Shown here: positions 1 through 12,900 of the stretch, in pieces
Position numbering within the stretch: the stretch's first letter is position 1
How the letters are laid out: each line of letters starts with the position of its first letter
DNA from: Tribonema minus
Lineage: Eukaryota > Sar > Xanthophyceae > Tribonematales > Tribonemataceae
Assembly: GCA_017506865.1 (NCBI GenBank)
Contig: JAFCMP010000024.1
Span: 744,001 to 808,000, forward strand
Length of the DNA: 64,000 bases
Direction: 5' to 3'
Translations under genes and position numbers: made by a program
Notes under the pieces: model-generated
Databases searched by the model: none
Seen by the model: only the letters and a program-made list of their open reading frames with translations
Told to the model about the DNA's origin: nothing

Positions 1-351
1 GCATGGCTCAGTTTAGGCTGCAAGGCTGCAAGTTCGCAGTTCCACACTCCTTGGTAGCAGGCGCTGAATTTGCGCCCATGCTGCACTTTGCCCCGCACAT
101 CTGTGCACGAGTTGTCCCTTGAAGCCGCTATGTATGCTCGCCTGCTTGCCGGTCGTGAGCTGCTGACCCATGTGCGCCTACCCCTCCACCCCCCTCCCCC
201 AGTCGCCCCCCCCCCTCTCCCCTGCCCCTGTCGCAAAGCTGCTGCCGCTTCACTATCGCGACATGTCATTCTCACGTCTCGTGCCCCCCCCCCCTCTCCC
301 CCTCTCATCCCCCCCCCCTTGCCCCCGCTGCCCCCCCCCCCCCCCCTTCAG

Positions 352-3300
352 CGTCATCCCCCTCCCTGCGCTGCTGTCGGCCTCCGTCGTGCGGCACGCA
401 TTCCCGGGGCTCGGCTACGTCATGGGCGTCGGCGCAGACATCGTGCTGCGCGTGCCCGGCATTCGCCAGCTCTATGGCTGGCTCGGCGTGCGCGCCGCCG
501 GCCCTAACACGATTCGCCAGATGTATGAGGTGAGAGCTAATGTTAGAGTTAGAGTCAGGCTATTTACGATATCACATGTCGAGGTTGGGGTTCGTGGTTG
601 GGTAAGGTTGATCGGTCCCAACACTCCAGGGACAGGAATGAAGCTGGGCTGCTCTTGCACGTCACGTGTAGAGGGTCTGACATACAGTAAGTCGGTCCTA
701 ACACTATCCGCCAGATGTATGAGGTGAGAGGGGGGGCTGAGCAGTGCTAGTAAGGGTTAGGGCCACACTAGGGTTAGTGTAGAACTAGGGTCACTGCTGG
801 GCTGCGTAGGGTCAGGGTTGAGGTTACGTTTAGGGTCAGAGTTAGGGCAACATCACTGGCATGACGCGAGCCATTTGCGGCTTGACAGCCTGATGTGCTT
901 GTACAATCAACACACAGACGTGCATGGCTCAATGCCGTGGCGCGGCGCGGCGCTGCGGAATTTGCGGACGCGCGGGGCGTGCAGCAGCAGCGCTCAGCGC
1001 GCGCCACACGTCAGCGCTCAGATGGCTCCTGCTTCTTTCTGTGCGCTGCCGCGGGATGGCATCCACGTGGGCGTTGTTCGCGGGATGGGGTGCGTAAACG
1101 GGGGGGGGGGGGGGGGCAGGCGACATCAGTTGCGAACATTGCTGAAACTGCTGTTTGCAGCAGCAGCAGCGCTCACTGCACGTTCATCGCACGCCACACG
1201 TGCTCAAACCGCTGCTCTCGCTGTGCGCTCGCTGCTGCCTGCAGGATGGCGTCCACGTCGGCGTTGTCGTCGGCGGCATTGCGGAGATGTTCCTCGTGAG
1301 CCGCAAGGAGGAGCGCATCTTCCTGCAGCAGCGCAAGGGCTTCGTGCGCGTCGCCATACGCAACGGCGCCGACATTGTGCCGGTGGTGAGTCACAGTTGA
1401 GGTTTTTTAGGGTTACAGTATGTACGGTTTTGATCGTAGCGACTTCCTGTAGCAGCGCTTGGTGCGCGTCGCCATACGCAACGGCGCCGACATCGTGTAT
1501 GTGGTGAGTCACAGTTGAAGCTGTCTAGACTGCAGCAGCGCAAGGGATTTTTGCGTGTCACCATACGGATTGGCGCGGACATCGTGCCGGTGGTGAGTCA
1601 CAGTTGTTCTAGGGTTGAAGTGGGGTTTGGCGAGGATCATGGCATCATCCTGCAGCAGCTCAAGGGCTTTGTCAAGAACAGCTCAGACATCGTGCACCTT
1701 CAAGAAACTTCTAGCAAATCAAAGCCCCCAATTGCAATCGACGTTGTAAAGTTTATGCATGACATGATGAAAAATCTCACTTGCATGTGCGCATACGCGT
1801 TCCTACCTGCCTAATCGTCTGAGCGTTGACTTGCCGCATGGCGACCATGGCTGACTTCATCCTTCCTTTACCTGTGCCGCGCGCATTTCGGCTGCAGTTC
1901 TTCTTCGGGAGCAGCCTGCTCTTCGACATTGCCGGCGGCAGCGACAGCAACAGCTACCTCATGAAGCTGAGCCGCAAGATGAGGTCCAGTCTCGTGCCTT
2001 TTTACGGGTAAGTTGCCACTGTCTCATGTTCAAATTTGACATGTTGCTTGCCCTTGAAGTTCAGGAGGAGGGTCATTTGGACCCCCCCCCTGCCCCCCTC
2101 TGGTGGCTATGATACCCGGGGGTATTGGAGTACATCAACCCTAGATAAGTACCTGGTGGACCTGCTGCAAGAGATCTTGCGCAGAAATGATGACTTCTGC
2201 ACTCACAAGAAGAGTGCACTCTCGTACCATTCATCTCACGAGGTGCGCCTTGAGCTGAACTTTCATCCTTATGGTTTACCGCAACTGCACTCACTGCTTC
2301 ATGCGCCGTCTTCATCGATGTGTTCCAATACCAGCAAGCAAGTCTTTTTTGTTGCAGCTGGCGCACGCAGCACTGCACACACACTTCACATGTCCATATT
2401 GTACCGGTCTCCAGTGACAATACACACCTGCCCCAACCCCCCATCTCACCCCCCGCCTCCCTGATATCTCCGCGCCACTTTGCAGGCGCTGGTAGACGAC
2501 CTCCCTTACATACCTGCCCCACCCCCAATCCCAATCCCGCCCCCTAAGTTCTCCGCGCCACTGTTCTTTTGAGGCGCTGGTACACAACCATCCCATACGT
2601 ACCTGCCCTTCCCCCCGTCTCAATCCTGCCCCCCCGATTTTGCCGCGCCCTGCAATCGCACTCGCATGCGCTGGTACACGACCATACCATGCATACCTGC
2701 CCTACCCCCCATCTCAATCCTGCCCCCTGATCCTGCCCTCCTGATTTTATCGCTTCCCGCCATCGTATTCACAGGCGATGGTACACGACCATCCCGCACC
2801 GGCACCCCCTCAAGATGGTCGCGGGGCGCCCGATTCGCGTCGAGCAGAGCGACGAGCCAGAGTGAGTCTGAGTCGTAGCAGCAGCAGCAGTAGCGCTCAG
2901 TATTGTCGTGTGTGCGCGCAGTGTGGCCTCAGGACGCTGAAAGATCTGAAAAAGAATCGACAAGAACTTTGCGTCGAGCAGAGCGACGAGCCAGAGTGAG
3001 TCTGAGTCGCAGTCATAGCAGCAGCGCTCAGTATTGTCGTGTGTGCGCGCAGTGTGGCCTCAGGACGCTGAAAAATCTGAAAAAGAACAAGAACTTTGCG
3101 TCGAGCAGAGCGACGAGCCAGAGTGAGTCGCAGTCATAGCAGCCGCGCTCAGCATTGTCATGTGCGTGCAGTGTGGCCTCAGGACGCTACAAATCTGAAA
3201 AATAATCGATAAAAACTTTGCGTCGAGCAGAGCGACGAGCCAGAGTGTCTGAGTGGCAGCAGCAGCAGCAGCGCTCAGCAATGTCGTGTGCGCGCCGCCT

Positions 3301-3863
3301 GGCCTGCTGCACGTTGCGAAGCGCGCTGCAATGATCACCGCAGTTCTGCGCAAGCAAGCGTGCATGGGCAGAATTCCGTCGCCGTCGTAATCGGAACGCT
3401 CATGTCTTCTGCCCTACTGCGCAGACGCCGCTGAAGCCGACACCCACCTCTGCTGCGGCTGCGATACATGCAGAGAAAGCTCGTCATAAGCGTGATTTCG
3501 CCACGCGCGTGGACGCTCGCAAGCGGGCGCGTTCGCAGCGGCCTTGCAGTGCCCGACGGTGCCATGACAGCGCTTCGCCCACTGCTGCGCCAATGACAGT
3601 GCCATAATGCAGCTGCGCCCTTGACAGTGCCTCCGGTTCTGGGCTGAGGTCAAAGTTAGGTTTGCTGCTGCTGATCTATTTCTCACACACATCTGACGCC
3701 CCCCTGCCCTCAATCCCCCCCCCCCCCCTCTTCACCCATCGTGTCATCGCTCCGCAGCGAGGCCGTCGTGGACGCCATCCACAAGGAGCTGATCAAGCGC
3801 GTGCGCGACATTTACGACAACCACCGGCCCGCCTGGGAGACGCGACCGCTGGTCATCCTCTGA
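352..3863 (+). CDS. DGAT2-family acyltransferase, 5'-partial, five exons
   Basis: Acyl-CoA:diacylglycerol (or monoacylglycerol) acyltransferase of the DGAT2 family, which makes triacylglycerol at the ER or lipid droplet. Exons read as 352-529, 1245-1385, 1898-2007, 2775-2861 and 3758-3863, all with AG/GT borders and matching phases, giving about 206 residues. Seen: PGLGYVMGVGADIVLRVPG, then VVVGGIAEMFL, then QQRKGFVRVAIRNGADIVPV, then FFFGSSLLFD, then LVPFYG joined to RWYTTIPHRHPLKMVAGRPI, ending RPLVIL and a TGA at 3861. This follows the family's order (GG.aE, RkGFv..A...GadlVPv.fG, FyGR, vvG.Pi). The HPHG catalytic block and N-terminal membrane hairpin should lie in exons left of the window; I do not see them in 1-351. 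DGAT2 proteins usually have 330-390 residues, so about 40 percent is missing. DGAT versus MGAT substrate cannot be told. Every intron carries decayed copies of exon edges. Confidence 0.87.
520..730 (+). repeat. Copy of DGAT2 exon 3' edge in intron
   Basis: The exon end at 529 (PNTIRQMYE followed by GTGAGA) is repeated at about 690-730 with the same donor; a weaker trace lies near 612-630. The copy reads out of the gene into telomere-like GGGTTAG sequence and is not needed for the spliced frame. Confidence 0.7.
1330..1700 (+). repeat. Tandem copies of DGAT2 exon 3' edge with donor
   Basis: The last part of exon 1245-1385 (QQRKGFVRVAIRNGADIVPV plus donor GTGAGTCACAGTTG) recurs at about 1450-1515 and 1540-1605, with a more decayed copy near 1645-1695. 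The middle copies keep the donor and the following bases CACAGTTG. Unit length is roughly 100-120 bp. A separate copy of the exon's 5' edge (DGIHVGVV) sits at about 1056-1080. Confidence 0.85.
2480..2860 (+). repeat. Tandem copies of DGAT2 exon 5' edge with acceptor
   Basis: The start of exon 2775-2861 (acceptor CAG, then bases coding RWYTTIP) is preceded by at least three decayed copies at about 2484, 2572 and 2668, spaced 85-105 bp apart. Each is followed by a C-rich stretch containing CATACCTGCCC. The copy at 2668 still reads MRWYTTIP. Confidence 0.8.
2838..3260 (+). repeat. Four-fold tandem repeat of exon 3' edge VEQSDEPE plus intron
   Basis: The exon end GTCGAGCAGAGCGACGAGCC with donor GTGAGTCTGAG occurs at about 2839, 2969, 3099 and 3219, a unit near 120-130 bp. 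Each unit also holds CAGCAGCAG...GCGCTCAG and GTGTGGCCTCAGGACGCTGA. Only the first copy is joined to the upstream coding frame. Confidence 0.9.
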
Positions 3864-6379
3864 GCACTGCCCCCACCCCCCAAACCCCCCCGCCCCCAAC
3901 CCCCAACCCCCCCCCGCCCCCACCCCACCCTCCTCCCCCCACAACATCTCTTCCCACACCGCACACAGAAACAAGAAAATGCCATATTATCGGGCCGCAG
4001 ACGCCGACTGTCGCCCCATCCGATTTTGTTACCAGTGATGGCGCGCGCCGGTTCCCAGGAAGGCTGCGGCCGGCCAGCGAAACACGTGCTCAAAGGGGCC
4101 CCAGTTTTGCTCGGACCAACACACAGCCTGCGGGGGCAGCGCACTGCGCCCGCAGCCAAGTAGTAGCACGCAAGGAAGGGTTTTTGAGGGGTGGCAGCCT
4201 TGCACACACGTGGCTTGCACCCTTGGTTTTGCGCCAGTGAAGGGGGGGGGGGGGGGGGGGTGTCTGGATAAGCTCAGTGCAATTCCCTCCCCCCGTCAGT
4301 AGCCTCGTGCACACACGCTAGGGGCGGTTTTGGTCACTCACAAGGCTGCTTTTATGAGGGTGCCGCCCACACCCACCACGGGGGGGATTTTGTCCAGTAG
4401 CGCTCCGCCAGTAGTTGCATTTTTGATGCGTGTGTTCCGTAGGCAAGGGGGACGCAGGCGCACAGCAGCGCTCAGCATCTGCCCCAGCTCGCCCCCCCTT
4501 GGTGTACCAGTACATCTTTCGGATGGACATGGCACGGCTCAGTAGTGTAGTGCGCACTTCAACTTGAAGTAGGTGGTAGTCTCTGCATGTGTGCGCGCTT
4601 TCCACGGTGAGTGCGACGCCCCGCTTTGAGCGCGGCGCGCCCTGTGATTGCGCCTCAATCCAACAACAGAAACAACAACTAGTAGTGGGGCATAGGAAAA
4701 ACATTTGACATCGCAGAGCAACAGGCACGCAACATTGACACTGGGGCCTTGCGCCCGTGCTGCGGCACCGACGGACACTGAGGCGGGTTGAAGTTGGTGA
4801 CTCCCCCTCAAACTAGTTGAAGTGGCGGTGTACAGCAGGCCTGCTGCCAAAGGCCAACAATTTGTGTACCATGTTGCCGCTGGCGTACCATGCATTAATT
4901 CATGTGACGGTTTACCATTGTGAGATGTACTTGGCTCTGCTGCTTTGTTTTTAGTCTCCTGCAGTCGCGCTTGCATGTATGTGGACATTCTTCGTGCTGA
5001 GCACCTCGGACCCTAGTAAACCCTATCTTTGAGGAGGTCCCCAGATCTCTTGCTGCCTGATACTCGTGGTCGCAGCAACGTGAGCACAAAGCGAGCCACC
5101 ACCACAGGCGCTGCGTAGTGGTCGGAGCATGCATCTGTTGACGATGGCATGAGCTGCCAACAAGTAGGGTGTGATTTAGGCTTACCCGAAGCAACAAGCG
5201 ACCAACTAAGAAGCACAAGCGTCTCTGCCAGACTCTCCATGCCTTCGTGAGGTTTCTCGCGTAAGGAAGCCCAGCGGATGACAACTGCAGAAGACACAAG
5301 AGAAGTCCGCACGTGTTGCGTGGTGGAAGTGCGCATGCTGCAAGTGGCCATGAAGCAGACATGCGTGTCCATGCGATATCCTGATGGTAGCTGCAGTGGC
5401 CGCTGCACCGGATCCGGGCGGATGCAGCATACTATGCCATACGTACAACGTGTGTGCATTGTTGTCATTTGCCAATGACACATGTCGTTGCACACTTGGT
5501 CGTCCGCCTGCCGCTGCATGCTGTGCCTTGCCGAGTGTTGTTGCGCTGCAAACGCTAGGCAGGCGCTGAGCACTGATACGTAATCTGACACACTAACATC
5601 TGCGAAAGCCGTCGCATGTTGTACGACACGCAAAAAAATGGGGCGTCGCACAAGCGCCGTGTGTGCCAGCTGCACACGGAACGAAGGTTTCGTTACAACT
5701 GCCTGCAAAATCTCGGCAGACTATGCAGTCGATGCTAGATCCTTTCAGAGGCTCCTCACAAGCTCTCAAATGCGTACTTGTGGCTGCCCTTTGGAGCCTG
5801 CTGCAGACCATGTGCCATTTTCAGAGGGCATGAGCGAGGCAAGAAGAAAAGAGCGGCAAAATGACTGTGCAACGCTTTTCCTGGCAAATGTGACACCTCA
5901 TGTATTCTTCATAACACTTGTAAGCTCTTGATAAAGCACTTCAGGTACGAATCTTGGTCACGTCATGTGAGTACACAAGGGTACACCCCTGTACTGTACA
6001 GCTCAGCTGTACTGGCCAACGTACGCCATGTCGCCAGGCCCCGCGATGGCAGTGGCGATCTGTGGGCCCACGAGAGAAGCGGCGGCAGCAGGAGCAGAAG
6101 TGGCAGATGGCAGCAATGTCAGCAGGTGCGCATGTAATGGCAGCAGCTCATCTGAGGTCACTGGCTAGCAGGGACAGCACACGCAGCGCGTGCACGCCAA
6201 TGCGTGCCAAAAACGTACACCAGGCACTGACGTGTTTGCTCGAGTCATCCTGAATCCCTACCGCATACTCGTACTGTAAAAAAGGTGATTGAGTTGCAGG
6301 GCATTGTGTGGTTAAAGTCAGATGCATCATCACTAACATATCAACACGTAACCAGTTATGGGCCAAACAGGCATGGCAG

Positions 6380-6430
6380 TCAGGGGGGGGGGGGGCTTAA
6401 CATCAGAGTACAAGACCCCCCCCCCCCCCG
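6380..6430. repeat. Poly-G run followed by poly-C run
   Basis: A run of about 13 G near 6381-6393 is followed after about 24 bases by a run of about 14 C near 6417-6430. The two can pair as a pure G:C hairpin. It sits in a region without recognised genes. Confidence 0.8.
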
Positions 6431-7562
6431 TTTCGGTTTTTGCTAGCCACGCGATCAAGATTTTACTGGCATCCGAGTTGATGATCCCATTTGTATATCA
6501 TTGCTGGCACTACCAAGCAGCTGGAAGCTGGTGAGGGGAGGGGCATCACAGACAGTCGCAGCACTTTCCTGCTGTTACTGGCACTGCAGGCGAAAATGCT
6601 GCAGCAAGCGCAAACCGGTTGCGTGTTCGATCCCGGACGCGCTGGATGGACATGCTGAGTTTTGCCAAACAGGGTGGTACACAGCGAGACAGTCTGCACA
6701 CTCAGAACTTCACACCGATCCTTTGAATTACTGAAATAGTGCGCCCGATCCTTTGAATTGCTGACAGAGTATGCCCGTGCGAGCCTCGTTGGTACAGTTT
6801 GCCCACTCCAGCTGAATACCTGTGGCTGGAGCCAGGAAAGCACCGCCCAATGCCAGAGACACCAAGCCGTGTGTGCTCAGCACATGAAGGGCTCCCATAC
6901 AATAATCAATGCACCGCGCTTGGAGCGCTATTTAGGAAGGTCTCAGCCGCCGCCGCATGTTGCGCTCCTGCTGGCAACTACTACAGTCAAGAACAGCATA
7001 GGGTACTCTGCTGGGACTTGTACTGACCTGTTGGCTCTGGTCCCCGAACATGGGGTCCTTGCAGGTAACCGCCCAGCTGCGGCGGGCGAGGAGCGGGCGA
7101 ATGAGAAAAAAAGAAGAAAGAGGGGCATGAGGTTTGATTCTGACCGTAACCTGTAACCCTGACCTCAATGCGCATCGCACACATCAAGCGTATATTTTCA
7201 GCGAGACGGGCGCAACTCGCGCAGCTCGCCAGCGCCGGAGCCAGCAGACGGTGAGGGTACCTAGTCCGAACTGTACATGCAGCGTTGAGCCACCTTACGC
7301 TTGAATGACGCGCGCTCAGGTACGCTCGGGTCCGCAGGCACGCATGCACGAGGACGCATGCCTGCGGACGCCCACCAGCAAGCAGGCGAGCCTCGCGGCA
7401 CCACCGTCGCAGCGGTGAGCGCAGCAGCGCGCCTCCGCAGGATCGGACGCCGGCGCCGGCGTCAGCGCCGCCGCCAGCAATAGCATCGCCTGACGGTACG
7501 TCCCTGCGTGAAAGACTGCTAGCTGGGTCCAAAGAGTCCGCGCTCGTTTGCGGTTCTGACTT

Positions 7563-7591
7563 AGGGTTAGGGTTAGCTAACCCTAAGTGTG
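7563..7591. repeat. Head-to-head interstitial telomeric motif
   Basis: TTAGGGTTAGGGTTAG runs directly into CTAACCCTAA, forming a near-perfect palindrome of telomere-type hexamers. Confidence 0.85.
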
Positions 7592-8446
7592 GCCTTATGT
7601 GTGGGGCAATCCAGCCGCCTGGCGCATCCCTCCTCACACTTGTGTGCTTTCGGGAAGTATTGCTGCACAGGTTGCTTGTTGCTTGCTTGTGTGCCACAAT
7701 CCAGACGGTCCAACAGTGAGAGCTGCGAGGCGCGCGTGCGATGGTCGAAAATGCTCGTGGCCTCTTGAGCGCGCCGGGACATTACGCGCTGCTCGCTGCC
7801 GCTGCCGCTCCTCCTCACCGCAGCGGTAGTTACAGGGGATGGTGCCGCCGCGCGCGCGCACACACGACCACGCCATGGACGCAGGCGCAGCCAGGGCGCG
7901 CGTGTTTGAAGTGCATGCACGCTCGCGGCACCTTGAACTGCAACAATGAACTGCATGCTATGAAGGTGGGCAAGGGTACATGGGGCATGGCGGCCATGGT
8001 CATACATACCCCATGCGGCGCAGGATAGCAATACATACGGCACCGCACGCCCTGACGCTGGCACCTCCTCCGCAGCATCGCCTGCACGCTACCACTTCCC
8101 AGGGTGTACAGAGTACGGCGGGCTGTAATCGTACTCTGCAGCATTACGCGCGTGCCGCCACGTACCACACGACGCATGACCCATGCCATGACCCCGAGGC
8201 CTCTCCAATCCTAACTCTGGCCCTAACCCCCTTTCCGCAGGGGGCCCACCCCGCATGGTGCCGGACGTGCAAACGCCCGGCTACCACGCATCAGCAGAGT
8301 TATTCTACTCTGCAGCATCACACGTATGCCATCATGTCCAAGAGCATGCAGGGCACGGCGTCCGTAATACTGCCTTCTCTGCAGCGTCACCTGTATACTA
8401 TTATGTCGAAGCCTCTGCAGGGCACGGCGGCTGTGATCCTGCGTAC

Positions 8447-9890
8447 CTCATGCGGCGCAGGATGTTGTCCCGGGAGAGCATGGTGCCGCGGCGCACGCGC
8501 GCAATCTCGGCTGCGTCCGCGAGCCACGCCAGCCTGCGGCGCGCGCGCGCAGCGCACAGATTGTGTCAGCGCTCAGGGCTTGTGCGTGTGTGAGCGAGGG
8601 GCGTCACACGCGCGCAGTGCTCAGCGCGCGCGCGTGTTTGTAGGGCGAATGGCGCGCGCACTGCAGGCGGCAGTGCAGAGCACAACTCCCTACAAGTATC
8701 GTACGACTCTGTGCCGTGCAGCACAGTACAGTCTGGTAACCTGCCGCTCTAGTGCTGGCCTTGCCAAGTAGCGCAGTCTGTCTGAGATGACTGCATTGTC
8801 ATGAAAATCGAACACGGCTCGCCACGAATGGTACAAGATGCAAAGCGGCTGACCACATATCGGTGATGCGCAAACAGCCACCCACGGGGCCCTTGCACTG
8901 TCGTGGAATATTTCAAAACTACACAAACACAATCTTTCATGCGGTGAGTCTTTTTGTTTCACAATGGCCTATAACAATGACTCACCACATGTCGGTGATT
9001 TTATCGACGCTCACCGCGAACAGCTCCGCGACCTCGCTCTCCGGGCCCGGGCATTGTCATGAAATGTTTGTAGAAGTATGACAATGAAGTATTAAGATCA
9101 CACAAACACTGGAAAGAACATTTGTTCATGTGGTGAGTCATGTTTTTTTACAATGACTTTTACAGTGACTCACCACATGTCGGTGATTTTATCGACACTC
9201 GCCGCGAACAGCTCCGCGACCTCGCTCTCCGGGCCCGAAACGTGGACCAGGCCCGGCGACGCGAGCGCGCGGCCGCGCAGCGTCGCCGGCACCTGCCGTC
9301 GACACAAGTGACAATACACAACGCAGACATGCGCTGGCTCGTGAGTCACCAGCGCAGAGATGCACGCTTCACCCCAACTCTAGCGGCACGTTGTTTCATC
9401 ATGCTCAGCGCAGGGCACAGTGCTCATTGGCAGCAAGGTGGTGTATGCGGCGCCGATGATGGACTTCTACTACCGCTCTAACGCTCATTCAATTGCTTCC
9501 AAAGCACAGCTTGTACTCTAGAACCAAACCGCAACTCTAACCGTAACTCTAGCCCCCTGGCCCTAACTCAAATTGAAATCTGCCTCATCACGTGACAACG
9601 CTCAGCGCAAGGCACAGCACAGCGCTCACCGGCAGCGAGGTGGTGTGCGCGTTGGCGACGATGGACTTGTACCTCTCTTTCCCTCGTGTATCGCTTCCGG
9701 ACCACAACTCGTCCATAATCCACAGGCCTAACCCTGACTCCAGCCCAAACCCTAACACTAATCGAAGGCATGATACAACGCTCAGCAGAGGGCACAGCGC
9801 TCACCGGCAGCGAGGTGGTGTGTGCGTTGCCGACGATGGACTCGTACCACGCCAGTGTCTCCCCGCCGTAGTAGCTCTCTAGGTAGTCCT

Positions 9891-9921
<31 letters not shown>

Positions 9922-12900
9922 AGTTAGCACGGGTGCGGGGCGCGTAGGGGCAGAAGCAGGGGGTGCGGTCAAGTTAGAAGGGGTGAAAGCATGCAAACTC
10001 ACGTTTGACTTCAAAAAGTGCGCTTCAACTTCAATGGACGCGGAGCTGCCGAGTGTTGGGCCCACTCTGCACGGCTCACTTTTGCTTGAACTGTCGTGTG
10101 AATTAGGTACAGGGGCGTAAGACGTGATGGGACTGGTGACGTTCACGCGGACGTCTGGGGGCCCTTCAAGGGGATACGGCTGACAGGAGCCTAACCTTAA
10201 CCCTAACCCAAAGCTGACAGGAGCGCACATGCCCTTCTTCGCAAGCAGATGCCCCGGATGAACCTGTGGTGTCGTCCTTGGCGATTGAAGTCTGCATGGA
10301 GCGTCATCTTCGTGTGTCATTGGGGTTCCTTGCGCGCAATCGACAGCAGCACTCATGACCCCAAAAAAGCGGTATGGAATGGCTCTTACCCGCACTGCAC
10401 GTACATGGTGTCGTCCGTGGCGATGAGGTCCGCCTTGAGCATCACCACTGTGTGTTGTTGAAGTGGTTTGCAGGTCATTGACAGCAGAACGCATGACCCC
10501 AAGAAAGCGGTATGGAATGGCGCTTACCTGCGAGTACATGGTGTCGTCCTTCGCGATGAGGTCCGCCTTGAGCGTCAACGTGTCGCCACTCTTGCTGAGC
10601 GCCACCGTCAGGTGGGGCACGTCGTACCTGAAGTTGTCGTCAAGTTGAAGAGACGGCCAGGTGTGGTCTCGTCAGCACGCGCGTGAGCTCGCGTCGTCAG
10701 GGGTAGATTTCAGGTCTCGATGCATGGAATCGGGCGTGCTCCAATGGGCCGCAACCACGCACATGACTACTCAAAGTGACCTGTGATGGTGGGCGTGGTC
10801 ATGCGGTATGAAGGCAGCCAGAAGCTTGCTTCTTGCGTGACCCCTCATGTCACGGTCTGAGATCATGTCTCTCACATGGTGTGGACCGATTTTGCCCCCC
10901 CATTACTGGTAGGTGAGGTTAGGGTTAGGATTAGCAGAGACTCATTGACAGGCCGCACCTGCACTCTCTAGGCCTCGCAAGCCTCTTGTGCATCCACGCA
11001 GAGGTGCGGGCGGGATAAGGGCTAGAACATCTGCAGCAAGCCTCAGAAAGGCACAGCTCGGCAGCCGAGCTTCGAGCGTGAGTCAGGGGCGACACCAACG
11101 CACAAGCCGCAACAAGGCACCCATATACTGACATCGCCCCTAACACTTGCCCTTCTCCAGACCTTGAACGCGACCCTGATTATACCGCTGCCGGGCGGCA
11201 CGAGGGCACGCCTACCGACTGATGCAGGCGCTCAGAGCAGCTGCACTGCTGTGGCTGGTCACCGCTCCATCATGTACCGCAGCGAAACTACTGCACGGCA
11301 GCAACACTGGGGTGCCGCCACCGCCAAGAACCGCGCGGCGCGCACGCAAATGCACGGCCAGCGCGCTGAGCGAGATGGTGCGGATCGGCCGCCGACACAC
11401 ATGCATACCTACAGTTGGCATGATGCACACACTTCCAGGCATTTGAGACGGCATGCGTCTGAACATGGCTAGGGTTAGGGTTTGGGTTATCCGTAACCTA
11501 ACCCTAATAGAGCAGTCACTCACATGGGGAATGTCCAGCAGCTGCAGGCGCGCGGAAGACGGGGGCACCAGGGGTTTCGCGGGAGCGACGCACGCACATG
11601 GGGGGGTTGGGGGGGGGGGGGGGGGGCGCGACAGCGAACGGGGCGCAGCACACGATTGTCAGCTCAAGTCAGCTCAAGGAACGCGCTGATTGTTGAAAAT
11701 ATCGGTAATAACAGGTCTTCCTCCGCCCGTGACACGATTGCTGAACACAACAACAGTGCCTGCAGCAGGTGTGCACACGCTCATGACCCTAACCCTAGGT
11801 CAGCGATGCTACGGTGCACAGCAAAACAACGGCCAGCCCTAGCCCTAAGGCTTCAAACCCTAGACCTGGGGCTCACCTGAGCGCGTACGACGCGTCCCCG
11901 CCGGGCCCCTTGGTGCTGACCTTGCTGCACCAGTCCACCTGAGGCAACCGCGACGTCACGGGGGCAGCGATCAGCAAGAGCAGCAGCGAGCAGTCTGCAC
12001 AAACGGCAATCCGCGTTGCTGCCAACTGCCAAGTGACTGCGTTTTGCGTGCGGGCGAGGCTGCAGCAGACGCTTCCCATAACCAGTAAATTGAACATTCA
12101 GTGACTGGCGATTACGCGAGTGATGCAGCAGCAACCAACGCAAGCAGCGCGTACGGCGACGGGCGACAGTACACTTGCATGCTCCAGTAGTGGCTCTCGC
12201 GTCTCCACAGCCATTTCGACTTGATATGACCGTAGCGAATGGTAAACGTGACCCCAACCCTAACCCTTACCCTACACCTGAGCTAGAGAGTCGCTTGCGA
12301 GGAGGCGCAGCAGCGCACACTGTCCAAGGCCAGTGCACCACAGCAGAGGTGGAATTCATTGATTGCCGAGGGTTGGGAAGAGGCTTAGGGTTCGGTTTTC
12401 AAGTACCGTACCACTTGCAGTACAACTTGAAGTACACGCGTAAAGTACGAACTGCAGTAGGCGCCCGCCTCTCACCTTTGTGCCCAGGTAGCCCTCGATG
12501 GTGCCGGACACGTCGCCCACCGTGAAGGCGTCCTGCGCCGTTGCAGCGGACGAAGGGGGGAGCGGCAGGGGGCGTTGCTGTGTTTAGTGGAAACGAATTG
12601 AAACATCGTAGAGCTCTGCTTAGGTGACAAGGCGTGGTTAGCCGTTAGATTGAATGCCTTCCACTAAGGTCCGTGGTCGCCGCTGCTGCAGCCATTGGCC
12701 ACGAGTCAAACAGTACACTGTTTACATTTGCGCGCGCGCTGAGCAGGGGCGGCACGGCGCAGTGATCTACTTGCAAGTAAACTACATCATGAAAGATTGA
12801 CGCCGCGTGCCGTGGTTTGCGCAAGCTTGCTGTGGGCTGCTACAGTACCTACCTCGCCGTCTCTGCTGGCATTTCTGCCAACGCGCTGCGCTGGAGAGTC

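Larger units (their letters stand above)
3864..8446. other. No recognisable gene; intergenic or unresolved intron sequence
   Basis: I see no family motif in this 4.6 kb stretch. It holds C-rich and G-rich runs (3895-3935, 4242-4260), a poly-G/poly-C pair near 6380-6430, a head-to-head telomeric motif at 7563-7591 and, at about 8000-8460, repeats related to the donor edge of the RCCR-like exon at 8447. Minus-strand sequence around 7230-7490 could hold the final exon of the RCCR-like gene, but no candidate matched both phase and family. Listed ORFs here look like frame shadows. Confidence 0.5.

Noticed and set aside
2839..3250. Repeats of about 120-130 bases read first as a CRISPR-like or satellite array
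   Set aside because: Units contain an exon edge and splice donor of the DGAT2 gene and are not short palindromic repeats with unique spacers.
5013..5708. Minus-strand ORF of about 230 codons
   Set aside because: No family motif, no matching splice signals, and other ORFs overlap it on both strands, as expected for GC-rich non-coding sequence.
7230..7500. Minus-strand AMLLLAAALTPAPA or YPHRLLAPALASC as the last RCCR-like exon
   Set aside because: The first does not keep the phase from 8447 and the second does not resemble the family's C-terminus, so neither was added to the gene.
9140..9481. Plus-strand ORF DFIDTRREQLRDLALRARN
   Set aside because: It is the antisense shadow of the RCCR-like exon 9292-9174, which has proper splice sites and family similarity.
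11164..11215. Plus-strand TLNATLIIPLPGG after a CCAG acceptor-like site, or a minus-strand GIIRVAFK exon
   Set aside because: The RCCR-like exons 11938-11877 and 10627-10528 join directly in phase, and neither reading matches a family or phase.
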